Source: Mucor mucedo (lineage: Eukaryota; Mucoromycota; Mucoromycetes; Mucorales; Mucoraceae). From it: a stretch of DNA of 64,000 nt. The stretch is from the NCBI RefSeq assembly GCF_025094135.1, contig NW_026252358.1, positions 124,001 through 188,000 of the forward strand. Direction: 5' to 3'. The notes beneath the pieces are model-generated. The model was not told where the DNA came from, did not search any database, and saw only the letters and a program-made list of their open reading frames with translations. Position 1 is the first letter of the stretch. Every line of letters begins with the position of its first letter. Positions 47,813 to 60,660 of this stretch are shown in pieces. The translations under genes were made by a program, and so were the position numbers.

Positions 47813-48427
47813 TTATTTCTTCAACTCGTTTAAAAAAGCTTGTGCGCCTTCAACAATGAGTTGATGTTCAAATGAGTGTATGCGGTTTTCGAGGTCCTCA
47901 AGTGTATCAGTTTCATAAATAGGCACTTCACGTTGAAGAATGACATCACCTCTGTCAACATCGGCAATGACTTTATGAACCATAATACCAGTATTTTTAA
48001 CTTCCCCCTTTTTAAAAGCTTCAAAGGCACGGTCTATAGCATGCGCACCGTCGAATTGACCAGGTAAAGCCGGATGAAGGTTCATGACATTGTTAGTAAA
48101 GAATGACAAGAATTCAGGCGATAAAATATGCATCCAGCCAGCTAAAATAACTAGATCGGGATGATACTTTTCTTGGATAGTCTTTGCGACGTAGATATCA
48201 AAATCGACACGTGTTTTTCCATTGTCCTTAAATTGCTTGAGCGAAAATGTCTCTGTAGGAATACCTGCCTTCTTTGCGCGTTCCAACCCGAAAGCATTCT
48301 TTCTATTTGAAACAACAGCAATAATATTCCCCTTCAAGCTTCCTTCTTGGGTGGCGTTGATTAATGCTTGAAGGTTCGTTCCTGAGCCTGAAATAAGTAC
48401 GACAATAGTAGGAAGTTGGGTTGACAT
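47813..48427 (-). CDS. ADE8: Phosphoribosylglycinamide formyltransferase (GAR transformylase)
   Basis: Single exon, 204 aa, close to yeast Ade8 (214) and E. coli PurN (212). It transfers a formyl group from 10-formyl-THF to GAR, the third step of de novo purine synthesis, in the cytosol. Seen in the sequence: the phosphate-binding loop VVLISGSGTNLQALI, SNRKNAFGLERAKKAGIP, LAGWMHILSPEFL, the active-site Asn and His in NVMNLHPALPG with the following FDGAHAIDRAFEAF, and the catalytic Asp in ADVDRGDVI. It stands alone, as in yeast, rather than fused to GARS/AIRS as in animals. Confidence 0.96.
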   Translation of the reverse strand: MSTQLPTIVVLISGSGTNLQALINATQEGSLKGNIIAVVSNRKNAFGLERAKKAGIPTETFSLKQFKDNGKTRVDFDIYVAKTIQEKYHPDLVILAGWMHILSPEFLSFFTNNVMNLHPALPGQFDGAHAIDRAFEAFKKGEVKNTGIMVHKVIADVDRGDVILQREVPIYETDTLEDLENRIHSFEHQLIVEGAQAFLNELKK

Positions 48428-51327
48428 TTTTTGTGTTCAAACAAGAAAAGAGGGTTAAAGAAAGGTACCTGCAAACTCATCTAAAGATGAGACGGTCTTT
48501 TAATATATTAATATGCTATGGCTCATAGTAGATGTGGCTTATTCATGCCATACGCTTTGGTTTTCGGACCTTTTCAAAAAAAAAAATTTCAAGGCCATCT
48601 CCTTTTTTTTTTGTGAAAGAAGAAGAATCCTATTCATGAAGAGAATCAAAAGGCGCTGGGATCAAATAGGACGTATAATATATAATACAGAATTTTAGAC
48701 AAATTGGATAAATACAAAAAAAAAAATTCAGATCAATGAAAAAAAAAAAATCCAGACTATTCAGCTTTTCTTTTCGGATGAATAGAAAATTGTTGTTTAG
48801 ACATTTACCTGAGCGAGATTGCTTGGTGGAAAAATTAATAAGTTAGTTTGTTTTTACGAGAAAAGAGCGCAGGGCGTTCACGTACTTCCCTGAGATTGAA
48901 TAGGATGTGTTAAATCATAAGAAAAGCATATTACCGAAGACTGCACACTCTATTCGCTTATAATATTTTTTGGAACTGAGACGCCTTAGCATAAAAAAAT
49001 ATGTTCACTTGCTACCTCCATTTGGGGCGGTAATAGGCGTCTAAATGTCTTTCAAAGACAAAGCGCCACCTCCGATGTGGTTACTACACCGTCCTTGGTG
49101 ACAGCTTAAAAATAACTACAGGTAAAATAAATCATCTATTCTGAACTGCCTGAAAACTAATTTTATTTGTAGGTCATCTCAAGTTTATTTGAATTACGGA
49201 TCCTACATTCAAATTGTAATCTTAAAAAGGAAATGAAATAAATCGGAATCTCACCAAAGTCCAAATGCGTAACAAAAAAATGATAAATGATCACTCTCGA
49301 ATTTGCTTAAGTTCATTTTTTTTGTCAAGTTGAAAGCGACTATCTGAATTTTCACTGTGTTTCGTCCAAAAAAAGGTAAGTCAGTCTCTGGCTTCCTCTG
49401 AAAAAAAAAAACCAACTTTGTCTGTAAAAACCGTAGGCTAAAGTTTTTTATTCACAATAAAACTAGAAGTCTAATTTCATGACAGAGCCCTGTAATACGT
49501 ATTAAACAAAGAATAATAATTAAGATGCTGACTTGAAAGGACTTACACGCCACTACTTACCGTGGAAAATCTGGGATAGCATAATGTATAAATCTAGACT
49601 TTGCACATTTACGTCAAAACATAATAACTAACAGAGCAAACATTGGATATGACAACATAATTTGAAGTTAAATTTTCTAGATTTAGAATGTATAGATAAA
49701 AAGTGTTTATTTACAAAATAAGGTTAAAAGTAGTTATAAGTGCTTATTTAAAAAAGATGTTCTAAAGCGGATTTGCTAAATATTGTTTTTGAAAATGTAT
49801 TTACAGTAGTTGTACATTATTAATTATACGGACAGGAGCTGTCATGATTGAATTGAGAGACGTCTACACCACAGCCACGACAAAAGCTATAGTTTTGCTC
49901 CGTACAATTGTATTCACAGTAGAAAGTCTTTAATACTTTGGTAAAATTCATTTTTGAAAAGAAGAATTAAAGACAAAAACGTGGAAAAATAAAGGCCACG
50001 TTTTAAAGTAAATTGTGCTACTCGCGAATGCCAAGCAGGATTGCTTTTACGTGTATTTTGTGACCAATTATACGGTTTTGGACACTTTGTCCACCTAATC
50101 TTGGCAAATGTATTTTTAACCTGGGCACATGGAAAGGCTTGTCCTTCCTCAGATAGTACCCCCACAAAATAGTGCCTTTTATTTACAATGATTAGTAATA
50201 AATTCAAAGTATTGTTTATTTAGCATTATCAGAAAATATTAGTATGAACAAGCATATGAATAGAGTCGATTTCCCATTCTAAGTAGAGGTTTATATTCAT
50301 TTTTCAAAATAATCTGTGGGATGATGAGAGCTACTTTTTCTCTTTTCAGATTCTTATAGAAAGCGGATATTTGAAAAGCCTTGTTTTAAGATTATCCATG
50401 ATGTGTGAATATTTTTACCCTTGCGGTTAATGAAGCAAGCACCGGGTGTATTGTAAGGCTCAAATATCAATCGAAATGATATCTTTTTTAAAAGCTATCA
50501 TTTGAAGTTGTATGTAAATGGTGTTGACAATAAGCTTTAATAATTTGTTACATACACTGATATCCGTCTTTTTCTTACTCAAGGGTTAAATTATAAGCGG
50601 TGGTGCTGATAGGCATTGACTGGTTTGAAGCTTTTAAAAGCGAGTACTAGGAATATGAGGCTTATGTTATTATGGAAAAGAACACTTAAAACAAAAAATC
50701 CCTCGGTCAAATATTTTAATATATATGATGGATATATTTATACCGCATCCCTCTGACTTGGGATGAGTGCGTCTTATATGGCTTTATAAATGTACACAAA
50801 AAATAGAGTAAAAATCATAACCGAAGTTGCCAGATACCCTAGGCCGTTTAGAAATGAAATCAACATTCAACGTACTTATATATTGGAAACACGAATTCTT
50901 CTTTGATTTTTGACAATTCCTGTGGCAAAGACGTTAATCCTAAAAACTTTGACCAGGAACACTTTATTCCTCTAGGTAAAAATGGCATTGGTGTGATGTA
51001 CCCTTTTCACTTTTGCCCTCAGTGAACTTTACTTCGTCCTCTTTTTCGCGTCCCTGGTAAAGTTTATTTAAATTTGATAGGTGAATGGGGGACCTTAACT
51101 GTGAGAGCGTGTATTGTAGCGTAATTTCAGTGTGCCGCATTTTCACATTGGAAACGTAAGAGAGAAAAAGACGAAGTATTTCGCAAGGTGACGTCGATTT
51201 TATCTTGTTTTTTTCTGGTTTCTCCAAAAAGGTATAAAGTCCCTTTCTGTTATTCCTGCAATTTATTATTTTGAGAGAGGCAAAAAAAAAAAATATATAT
51301 TATTAAAAAGCCACTTTTTCTTGTAAT
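48428..51327. other. Divergent 2.9-kb intergenic region
   Basis: Lies between ADE8 (-) and MOT1 (+), so it carries both promoters near its ends. Poly-A and poly-T tracts are frequent near 48570-48750. The middle holds a possible Cys-rich microprotein at 49820-49951 and a 97-codon minus-strand frame at 49914-50207 without recognisable domains. Nothing else seen. Confidence 0.5.
49820..49951 (-). other. Possible 43-residue Cys-rich ORF
   Basis: Begins MNFTKVLKTFYCEYNC and ends SSCPYN. Five cysteines are spaced C-x3-C-x7-C-x2-C-x12-C. No signal peptide. It may be the end of a decayed zinc-finger transposon protein, a microprotein, or chance. Confidence 0.2.
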
Positions 51328-54300
51328 ATGGCCACAAGGTAAAATGTTGAGAAGAAATATTAATTGGTTTCATTTTAATTAACCTGGGCGAAACAGACTT
51401 GATCGATTGGTCCTTCTTCTAGACACTGGATCAACTACAGCTGTTAGACGAACCGCTGCGCAACAACTCGGTGAAATTCAAAAGCAACATCCAGGAGAGT
51501 TATACAATTTATTATCAAGAGTTGTTGTACATTTAAGAAGTAAAGCATGGGATACACGTTGGGCTGCGGGTCAAGCACTTGAAGCGATTGCTTCAAATGT
51601 ACCTACTTGGGATCCCTCCAGCCAAGATTTCATGGATGACGATGAAGAACAAGACTTACACAAACTTCAATTTGCCCAATTTGACTTAGCCTCCGTACTT
51701 CAACATGGCAAACTTTTATTGGGTTCTGCTGGAAAAGAATATGATATCGACTTTTCAGATATGACCCCACAAGAACGTTTGGAACTTCAAAGGCGTAACC
51801 TTAAAGAACGTCTAGGTCTTGCCAGTCAATTTATGGATGGTATTTTGCTTTTTTTATTGTAATCGTTTGAAAATTGGGAGCTTACATGTTTTTGCCATAG
51901 TTGATCTTGTAGACGAAATAGATCTAGATACCAAACAAGTAAAAGCTCAACAAAATAAATCGTCCAAAAGCCCTTCACCATCACCCTCCACTTCAACTAC
52001 TCTTACACCCGCTGTAGCTGAAATTAACATGGCTGGTTTATCAGCTCGTGAACGTAACATGCTGAAACGAAAGTTAAAATTAGAATCGAAAATGAAGGGC
52101 AAAAAAGAAAAGTAAATTCAACCTTTTTTCGTAACGAAGAAAAAGTTTTCTAAACTTGTTTTTCCTATAGAGTTCGTGTAATGGATTTAAAAGGAAAGTC
52201 AGAGTATCCTGTACCCAAGCCTGTTAAAGTGGAAGCCAAAGAAGGTAATTTTATATAGAGGCAAGACAAATGAAGACTTAGTTTGCTAATAGTCGTCTGC
52301 TAGAATTCGAATTTACAGCACAGCCGCAGTCAAATAAATTTGTTGTCGAGGCTAAAAAACCTATACCATCTACAGAAGAAACCGTCGATGAAGTACAACG
52401 TGATTGGCCCTTTAAAATGGTTTGTGAACATTTGTGTTTAGATTTGTTCGATCCTGCCTGGGAAATCCGTCATGGTGCTGGAATCGGTTTACGTAGTATT
52501 TTGAAGGCACATGGTGAAGGTGCTGGTAAAAGAGGTAAGGGATACAAGTGCGCCGTTATAATAAGAGATCTGACCATTATTAGTCGGCGATAAAGCAAAG
52601 AATGAAGAGTTGCATAATGCCTGGTTAGAAGACGTTGCCATTCGTTTATTGTGTGTATTTGCTTTAGATCGCTTTGCTGATTTTGTTTCCGATCAAGTAG
52701 TTTGTCCTGTTAGAGAAACTTGCTCACAAACATTGGGTGTAGTGTTACAATACATGAATGCAGTTTCTGTTAAAAAAGTACACGAAAACCTACTGAAATT
52801 GATTAATCAAGACGATGAATCATTTGGCGGTCGATCTATTTGGGAAGTTAGACATGCTGGTTTACTCGGATTAAAGTATACTGTAGCTGTCAGAAAAGAT
52901 CTTGTAGAGATGCTCGTGGAAGGCACCACTGGTGCGGTTATTCTTGGGTTGCGTGATCATGACGATGATGTGCGGGCCGTTAGTGCTGCAACTTTATTAC
53001 CTATCACTGCAGAATTTGTTCGAATGAGTACCACCGATCGTGTGAGGGATGTGATTACAACTTTATGGGACTGTTTGGTTGATTTGAAGGATGACTTAAC
53101 AGCTTCGACTGGCGCTGTAATGGATTTAATCGCAAAAATGTTTGAGCAACCTGGTGTGATGGAAATTGTGCGTTGTGGTTGCAGTTTAGGAGAATTGGTC
53201 CCTAGATTACACCCTTTTTTCCGACACACAATCACTGGTGTGCGTATAGCTGTTTTGAACACTCTATTGACCTTTCTCCAATGTGGTACATCAGCAGAAT
53301 GGGTGGATGAACGTGTTTATCGTCTAGTATTCCAAAACTTGATTGTGGAAGAAAAGCCTGACATAATTGCCAAAACATTGGCTGTTTGGAAGGATTTGAC
53401 AATTACTGGTAAGGTCGAGACTCAATTAGTTCTTCAGGGTACCCAGAGCTGGCTTGGAAGCTGGTTTGAAATTACCATGACACCTATTGGACAACCCTTG
53501 GATATCGCATCTTATTTTTACAAACCACCTGGAGCTTTCGGTAATGGGGGAACTCTTTCGAATGCAGCAGGTAAAAAACCTACTCTTAAAAAGACTTCAA
53601 GTAATGGCAGTACTATTAGTGGAGATGCCATTCGCGCTGGTGCCAACGATGATGACGACTCTGGACATAATTTGGATGCAGGAATGATAGCTCAAGATTT
53701 CTCATTAATTACAACAAATCAAGTCATGCGCTGTCGTATTGCTTGTACTACCGCACTTGGCATGGCTATGAGTACTTGGCCCGATGATTCGATGGAAATG
53801 TCTTACCAGGAAGTTCTTTTAAATTTACTTACATCACAATGGGCATTAAAGCGCCAGTTAGGTGCTATGGCTGTAGAAGAATGGGCAAAAGCCGTTTTAA
53901 AAACACGTTATAATGCAGAATGTATCAGCCATGCTCCTGCAGAAGCTATTTTGGCAACCACGCACAACTTTCCTAAGATATTATCACAAGCTATGATTAC
54001 GAACTTGGAAAATGCTGCCACTTATACCACTGGGTTTTACTTCGAACTTGTTCATGTCTTAAAACGTATTAGAGGTGAAAGTCAAAACCTCTTAAATGCC
54101 TTCCATACCGAGGCCAAGGTCCCTTTAGAATTCATCACTACGTTACCCACGTTAGTACCGGGTGAAGCACTTCCTGAGCAAGGACCTCTTTTTACTATTG
54201 AAACAGCAACACATGTTGTAGGAGATGTATTTGAACAATTATTAGGCAAAGTACCTCGTAGCAAAGGTCGAGCTGCCTTAATTACAGCATTAGACGAACG

Positions 54301-57300
54301 TCAGAGACGTGTGGTTGCTTCTATTGGATATTTTGAGGATCTTAAACAGAAAATAGAAATCAACGTGTATGCTGCTACTGCCGGTGCTGTTGTCGAATTG
54401 GGTGTCTTGCCTGCAAAACTCAATCCTGTGATCCGTAGTGTTATGAATAGTATAAAGTTCGAAGAAAATTTAGAGCTTCAACAAAGGTCAGCTGCCACTT
54501 TAGCTGATTTGATCGCGTTATGTGAAAGATCCAGTAATCGTGTTAATCCAAATGATAAGGTGGTCAAGAATCTCTGCACCTTTTTATGCTCAGATACCAC
54601 AGTTACACCCGTATTAGAAGATAATCAGGTCAAGTCTGGTATCTTATCAATTCATAAGGAAGAATCTGGAAAGAATACTGTAGTTGTGAAGGAAATACTC
54701 ACACCAGAAGAAAAAGAGGCTCAGTTAATGAAACGTGGTGCTGAAATTGCCTTACGAGAATTATGTGATCAGTTTGGCGATCGCGTGTTTGCAATCGTTC
54801 CCAAGTTAAGAGAGTGCATTAGTCAAAAAATTATCGAAGTTTTCCCTGCGCCGGCTGACAAGAACAGTGGCGTTAAACACTCGGACAGTTTGATTGCTGC
54901 CGATTTCCAATTAGGGCAAGAAGTAATCGATTCTTTAACTATACTAACAATGGTAGTTCCTTACCTCTCTGAAGGGCTTTGGGAGCAAATGGGAGAAATT
55001 GTACCGTATATTTGTCGCTCGCTCCAGTCCTGTTATGCTGTCATCCGTAGTGTCAGTGCTCGATGCCTTGCAGCCATCGCTAATGTTATTACAACAAAGA
55101 CTATGCAAGTGATTGTTGATAATGTACTACCTCAGTTAAGTAACCCTCTGAATCCATACCATCGCCAAGGTGCTTCCGAACTTGTATACCACCTCGTCCA
55201 ATTACTCGATACCAAGATTTTGCCATATACTATATTTTTGATCGTGCCCATCTTGGGGCGTATGAGCGATGTTGACGAGGCTGTCCGTCTTATCTGTACA
55301 AACTGCTTCGCTTTGCTAATCAAACTTGTACCATTAGAAGCTGGTATTCCTGATCCTCCAGGAATGTCTGCTGAAATGCTGGCCCATCGTGACGAAGAAC
55401 GACGTTTCTTGGCTCAACTTCTCGATAGTTCTAAAGTCGAGAATTATGAAATTCCTGTAAAGATCAATGCAGAACTTCGAAAGTATCAGCAAGAAGGTGT
55501 TAATTGGCTGGCTTTCCTTAATAAATTCCATTTACATGGTATTCTTTGTGATGGTAAAGATACTGGCTTTAAACCTACATAAATGTCTTTATTAACAAAT
55601 ATTCTAGATATGGGTCTTGGAAAAACACTTCAATCTATTTGCATTCTAGCTGGTGATCACTTCTTAAGAGCACAAAAATATGCTGATACTAAATCCCCTG
55701 AATGGGCCCCAAGTCCCTCACTAGTTATTTGTCCACCTACTTTAACTGGGCATTGGTATCACGAAATTTTGAATTACTCTGATAATTTAAAGCCCTTATT
55801 ATACACAGGTGGTCCAGCCGAAAGAAAAAGGTATTTTTTTTGTTAACACAGGTTATGATTCCAGTACTAATTTTACCACAAAAGATTACGAGCCTCACTT
55901 CGAAAGCATGATGTCATAATCATGTCATATGATATTATTCGAAATGATATCGAAGAGCTTTCTTCAATTACTTGGAATTACTGTATCCTTGATGAAGGTC
56001 ATATCATTAAGAATGGAAAAACAAAGATCACGAAGGCTATCAAGACTGTTAAATCCAACCATAGATTAATTCTCTCTGGTACTCCTATTCAAGTACGATA
56101 TATTTTCTATACCATATCACAACATCCACTGATACTTTATAATACATAGAACAACGTTTTGGAGTTGTGGTCACTATTTGACTTTTTGATGCCCGGTTTC
56201 CTCGGTTCTGAAAAGATATTTAACGAAAGGTTTGGTAAACCTATCCTTTCCAGCAGAGATAGCAAAAGCTCGTCAAAAGAACAAGAGGCTGGTGCACTTG
56301 CGCTGGAAGCTTTGCATAAGCAAGTATTGCCGTTTTTATTGCGTCGTTTGAAAGAAGATGTATTGCATGATCTTCCTCCCAAGATTATTCAGGATTATTA
56401 TTGTGAATTAAGTGATTTACAGGTGTGTACTTGATTGAAAGGTTTTCCATTTTTTTTACTTACCATACTTTAAATAGAAATCTCTTTATGACGAATTTGC
56501 TAAATCGCAGGCGAAAACTTCAGTAGAAGAGGATCTTAGTACTACCATTGTTACAACAACAAAGGGAACTGTACCCGAGAAGAGCAACAAAGGAGCGACC
56601 CATATATTTCAGGCATTACAATATCTTCGACGATTGTGCAATCATCCTCTACTTGTTGTTAGTGACAAATATCCAAACTACCAAAAGGTACAAAACTTTC
56701 TACAGAAGACCAACACATCCATACATGATATCGCAAACGCACCAAAATTGTTGGCTCTAAAGTAAAGTATCCGTTTTTTAAACATGATCATTATTGCAGT
56801 CATCTAATATTTTTTCTACAAACAGGCAGCTTCTAGGTGAATGTGGTATCGGTGTTACAACCTCTGAATCGGACTCAGATCCAACCGCCATGGCTGTTGG
56901 TGCAGTCAGTCAACATCGCGCATTGATTTTCTGTCAATTAAAGCCAATGCTGGACATCATAGAAAACGATTTATTTAGAAAATTAATGCCCACAGTTAGC
57001 TATTTGCGTATGGATGGTTCAGTTGACTCTAGCAAACGTCATGAGATGGTACAAAAGTTTAACGCCGATCCTTCCATTGATGTACTGCTGTTAACAACAC
57101 ATGTTGGTGGTCTTGGTTTGAATTTAACAGGTGCTGATACTGTTATTTTTGTTGAACATGATTGGAATCCGATGAAGGATCTTCAAGCGATGGATCGTGC
57201 ACATCGTATCGGTCAAAAGAAGGTTGTTAATGTATATAGATTAATTACGAGGGGAACATTAGAAGAAAAAATTATGGGCCTTCAAAAGTTCAAATTGAAT

Positions 57301-57552
57301 ATTGCCAATTCGATTGTAAATCAACAAAACTCTGGCCTACATAGTATGGATACAGATCAAATATTGGATCTATTTAATGTCAGTAAAGATGGTGTAGACG
57401 GTTCTGGTAAAAAGAAGCCTAAATCCGACACAGCCTCAACAGAAGGTTTGGGCAATGCTAAGGCTGTTCTGGAAAATCTTGAAACACTATGGGATGATAA
57501 AGACTATGAAGAGGAATACAATATTGATAGCTTTATAAGTAGTTTGAATTAA
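51328..57552 (+). CDS. MOT1: MOT1/BTAF1, Swi2/Snf2 ATPase that removes TBP from DNA
   Basis: Eleven exons: 51328-51338, 51397-51839, 51901-52111, 52171-52244, 52319-52534, 52584-55553, 55608-55830, 55885-56092, 56150-56422, 56478-56761, 56826-57552. Phases close, giving 1879 aa (yeast Mot1 1867). The first coding exon is only 11 nt (Met-Ala-Thr-Arg), joining to LDRLVLLLDTGSTTAVRRTA as in Mot1. HEAT repeats fill ~1-1250 and bind TBP. The Snf2 ATPase follows: motif I DMGLGKTLQS (~1309), motif II ILDEGHIIKN (~1417), LSGTPIQ, and helicase-C motifs THVGGLGLNLTGADTVIF, DWNPMKDLQAMDRAHRIGQ. The family Walker B DEGH (not DEAH) is typical of Mot1. Acts in the nucleus, using ATP to displace TBP from promoters and redistribute it. 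Confidence 0.97.
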
Positions 57553-58521
57553 AATAAATTATTTGCCGTTAAGGAAAATTTTAGACGAGGAAACTCTGGT
57601 ATTAAGTAGAAATGTGATTGGACAATATTACCAATAAAACTCTGCAGTCAAAATCTAACTCGACTACTAGATGTTAAATAAATTATGTAATTTATAAATG
57701 ATCTATTCAACATAATTTTAACATTTGTCTATATTCCGAATTCCCTCAAAGACTTCTTTGTTCCCAAATTTTTAATATATAATAGAGGTGCATTTGGATC
57801 TCACAATTTTACCTGGGAAAGTACGCAATCAACAGCCTTTGCATACTATTCCCTAGGCTAATTGGGCCTAGCTTTCGATGTATGGGCATTTCTAGTTCTA
57901 GTATTGTTCATTACAGCCTCGATAATATTATTGTGGATGCTTCGAGCTGATTTGGCAGCTTCCTGTTCCTTCCAGTGGTTACAATGTTTTGATGATTTGT
58001 AAAAAAATATTTTCAGCACATTTTTATTCCCCTTAAAAGCAAAATGCTCACTGTATATTTCAAAGTGTGGACAGCAATCACAGTAAATTTGGTCTTTTGT
58101 GACTTAGCAACATAGAGATATAAGCTATATTTGGGACGTAATGTCCATCCAAGAATGAAGTATACGGTCTCATTTTGCTTCCGGATAGCTGAGTCGGTTT
58201 CGTCGGTGCTACTTTGTTGGTTTGTACAAAGATGTACCCTTTTGGCTCCTGATTTAACCATTTCGTAAAGGACATACCCCAAACTTTTTTGCTGCCCACA
58301 ATACTTGTGAGCATTTATATTACAAGATATATGATTATTTACTCCCTGTAAACCGAGTCTAGAGCATAATACAACAATATGCTGAAGAAGTCATGGAATA
58401 TAATGCCGTTTGTGAGTTCGCTCATATCGACTCATTGTTCCAAAATCGATATTGTGCCTAAGACGTCACTCGGTAAGCATGACATCGGGAAGTTTAGGAC
58501 CAGCACTATAGTTATGATCCA
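57553..58521. other. Intergenic region with relic-like minus-strand frames
   Basis: MOT1 3' end followed by AT-rich DNA. Two overlapping minus-strand frames (58013-58282 and 58078-58314) are open, and one includes NETVYFILGWTLRPKYSLY. I cannot assign them; they may be a transposon relic. Confidence 0.4.
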
Positions 58522-58863
58522 AACTTCTCAGATCAAATCAAGAATTATAAGAAAGAGAAACTGAATATTAATAGTTCTCTCAATGGATTAGCCACCCAGA
58601 GAGAGAATAGAACAGCTATTAATATAAATGGTTCATTTACTTATATATTGATATAATTATACTGCCTATAAAGAGTATAAAGAAATAGTGTATGAATTAA
58701 TGGATACCTATCTTCTATAACCAAATATACAAATATCGATAAGACATTTTATATTTGGGATCGTAATTTATTCATTACAAAGATAATGAATAAATGATCA
58801 ACTATTTTGTTCTATTGCCAATTACAGTTGACAAACAAGTATGCATCTTTTACAGTTACTGTG
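58522..58863 (-). repeat. Copy C, internal fragment of the TIR family, inverted
   Basis: The reverse complement aligns with 59200-59523 of copy B and with about 41770-42110 of copy A. It holds only internal sequence, with no terminal arm. It stops about 55 bp before the left end of copy B, so B sits next to an inverted piece of its own family. Confidence 0.85.
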
Positions 58864-58918
58864 ATATTTGATAAAATGGCACTTAAAAAATAATGAGATA
58901 AAACGAATATTTTTATTA

Positions 58919-60039
58919 GGGTAAAAATAGACTAAAGAACTCTGCTGCTATGAAATAATCAATCCTTTTTATATTGCCAACATCTCCTGGATTTATGATG
59001 AGTCAACCTTTCTGGTTTTGGAATAAATCTATATTTTAGTCTTCCATCTTGTGTTATCTGAACTCTACTCGTTAGAATTGATTAAAGGTAGCGTAGCCCC
59101 AGATGTGTGAAACGGGAACACGAGTATTCTGACAAATACTTAATGCAGTGGCACACTTCTTTGTAAGATCGTGTAACGGATACTGTTAAAAGATACATAC
59201 TTGTTTGTCAAGTGTAATTGGCAGTAGAACATAGTAGTTATAATTGATCATTTATGCTTTAATTTTCTAATGCATAAAATACGATCCCAAATATAGAATA
59301 TCTTATCGAAATTTGTATATTTGGTTGTAGAAGATAGGTATCCATTAATTCATACACTATTTCTTTATACTCTTTATAGGCAGTATAATTATTTCAACAT
59401 ATAAGTAAATGAACCATTTATACTAATAGCTGTTCTATTCTCTCTATGGGTAGCTAAGCCATTGAGAGAACTATTAATATTAAGCTTCTCTTTCTTATAA
59501 TTCTTGATTTGATCTGAGAAGTTTCTCTTCTCGATCGGTGATATCGTAACTCAGTGGTATAGCATTCTGTATCCAACTGTCATTCGTATATCGTATTTAG
59601 GCCAATCATGTAATCTTTAATATAGAAATATGTACTCGTAGTAGGAGAAGTTGTATAGAAGTATACATGTGTATGCTGGTATGCAACATTGAAGGTTCTT
59701 TTTTATTTCATAATTTAATTATTTGAACGATTTGCTTATTTATTCTTAAGTGAATCGTAACCAAATACGACAGTTACCGTTGCATGATCTGATAAATAAG
59801 TGTCTCGTAATACTAAAGATTTATTAGAATACTCATGCTCCCGATCCACTGATATGGGACAACGTTAACTGGAAACAATTCTGACAAGTAGTATTCATTT
59901 AACCCAAGGCGGGAAACAAAGTATAGATCTATTCCAAAACCAGAAATGTTGACTCATCATTAAAACTCAGGAGAGTTGTGCAATATAAAAAGGATCAATT
60001 ATTTCATAGCAGCAGAGTTCTTTTAGTCTATTTTTTACC
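58919..60039. mobile_element. Copy B, 1.1-kb non-autonomous element with ~270-bp terminal inverted repeats
   Basis: The left arm (58919-~59205) starts GGGTAAAAATAGAC and the right arm (~59771-60039) ends in its complement. The two arms match as inverted repeats through AAAGAACTCTGCTGC, GATGAGTCAAC and TTATCAGATCATGC-type blocks (the last only in the right arm and copy A). The ~565-bp middle is non-coding and shared with copy A. This architecture fits a MITE or foldback-type element mobilised in trans. No clear target-site duplication was found, and no transposase is encoded, so the superfamily is open. Confidence 0.8.
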
Positions 60040-60214
60040 TCCAATAAAAGATATACTTTTATGTTATTACTTTTCAATTGTATCAATTTTTTTCAAATAC
60101 CACAACACACTCTCCAATTTATAACAAAGGAACAAAGAGTTTCATTTCTTACTTCCGCCTATAAATAACTACTTTATATACCACCTAGGCTAAAAAAACT
60201 TACTTAAACAGAGT

Positions 60215-60660
60215 AAATGCGGACGAATGGGCGAATAGTCGTCTGGGGGTAAGCATCCGTTCAAATCTGAGCGGATAGTCGTCCGTGAGCGAGTATCCGT
60301 TTATTTTGGGTAAATAAACAATGGTACACAAAAAATAAAATTACTTCATTTACTCAAAAAGGGTAAATATTCGTCCAGGGGTAACTGTTCGTTCATTTTG
60401 AGTAAAATATATAGGTTGCACAAAAATTTAAACTTTTTTATCCGTTCCATTTACCTGCAGTAGACGAGTATTCGTCTATGGGCGAATACTTACTCACATT
60501 GAGTAAATAAAAATCACTTCATCCGTTCCACTTTTCTGCAGCAGACGAGCATTCGTCTATGGGCGGATACTTACCCAGATTGGGTGAATAAAAATTGAGA
60601 TCCAAACCTTAAAATTACTCATTCATTCCATTTACCTGAAGCAGACGAGTATCTGTCTTA
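60215..60660. repeat. Degenerate array of palindromic ~45-bp modules
   Basis: At least five diverged modules share the words ATTCGTC-x6-GGGCGAATAC-TTAC and TTGAGTAAATA, near 60232, 60271, 60362, 60462 and 60543, with a sixth partial copy at ~60641. Spacing varies (about 40, 90, 100, 80). The copy at 60462 contains two perfect but overlapping inverted repeats: AGACGA/TCGTCT (60462-60477) and AGTATTCG/CGAATACT (60467-60490). A flanking word TCCGTTCCATTTACCTGCAG also recurs before the last three modules. Confidence 0.75.

Noticed and set aside
49914..50207. 97-codon minus-strand ORF as a gene
   Set aside because: It ends in a Phe/Leu-rich run, has no domain and no conserved motif; composition suggests chance or a relic.
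58919..60039. Target-site duplication for copy B
   Set aside because: The flanks (TTTTATTA and TCCAATAA) do not match well enough to claim one.
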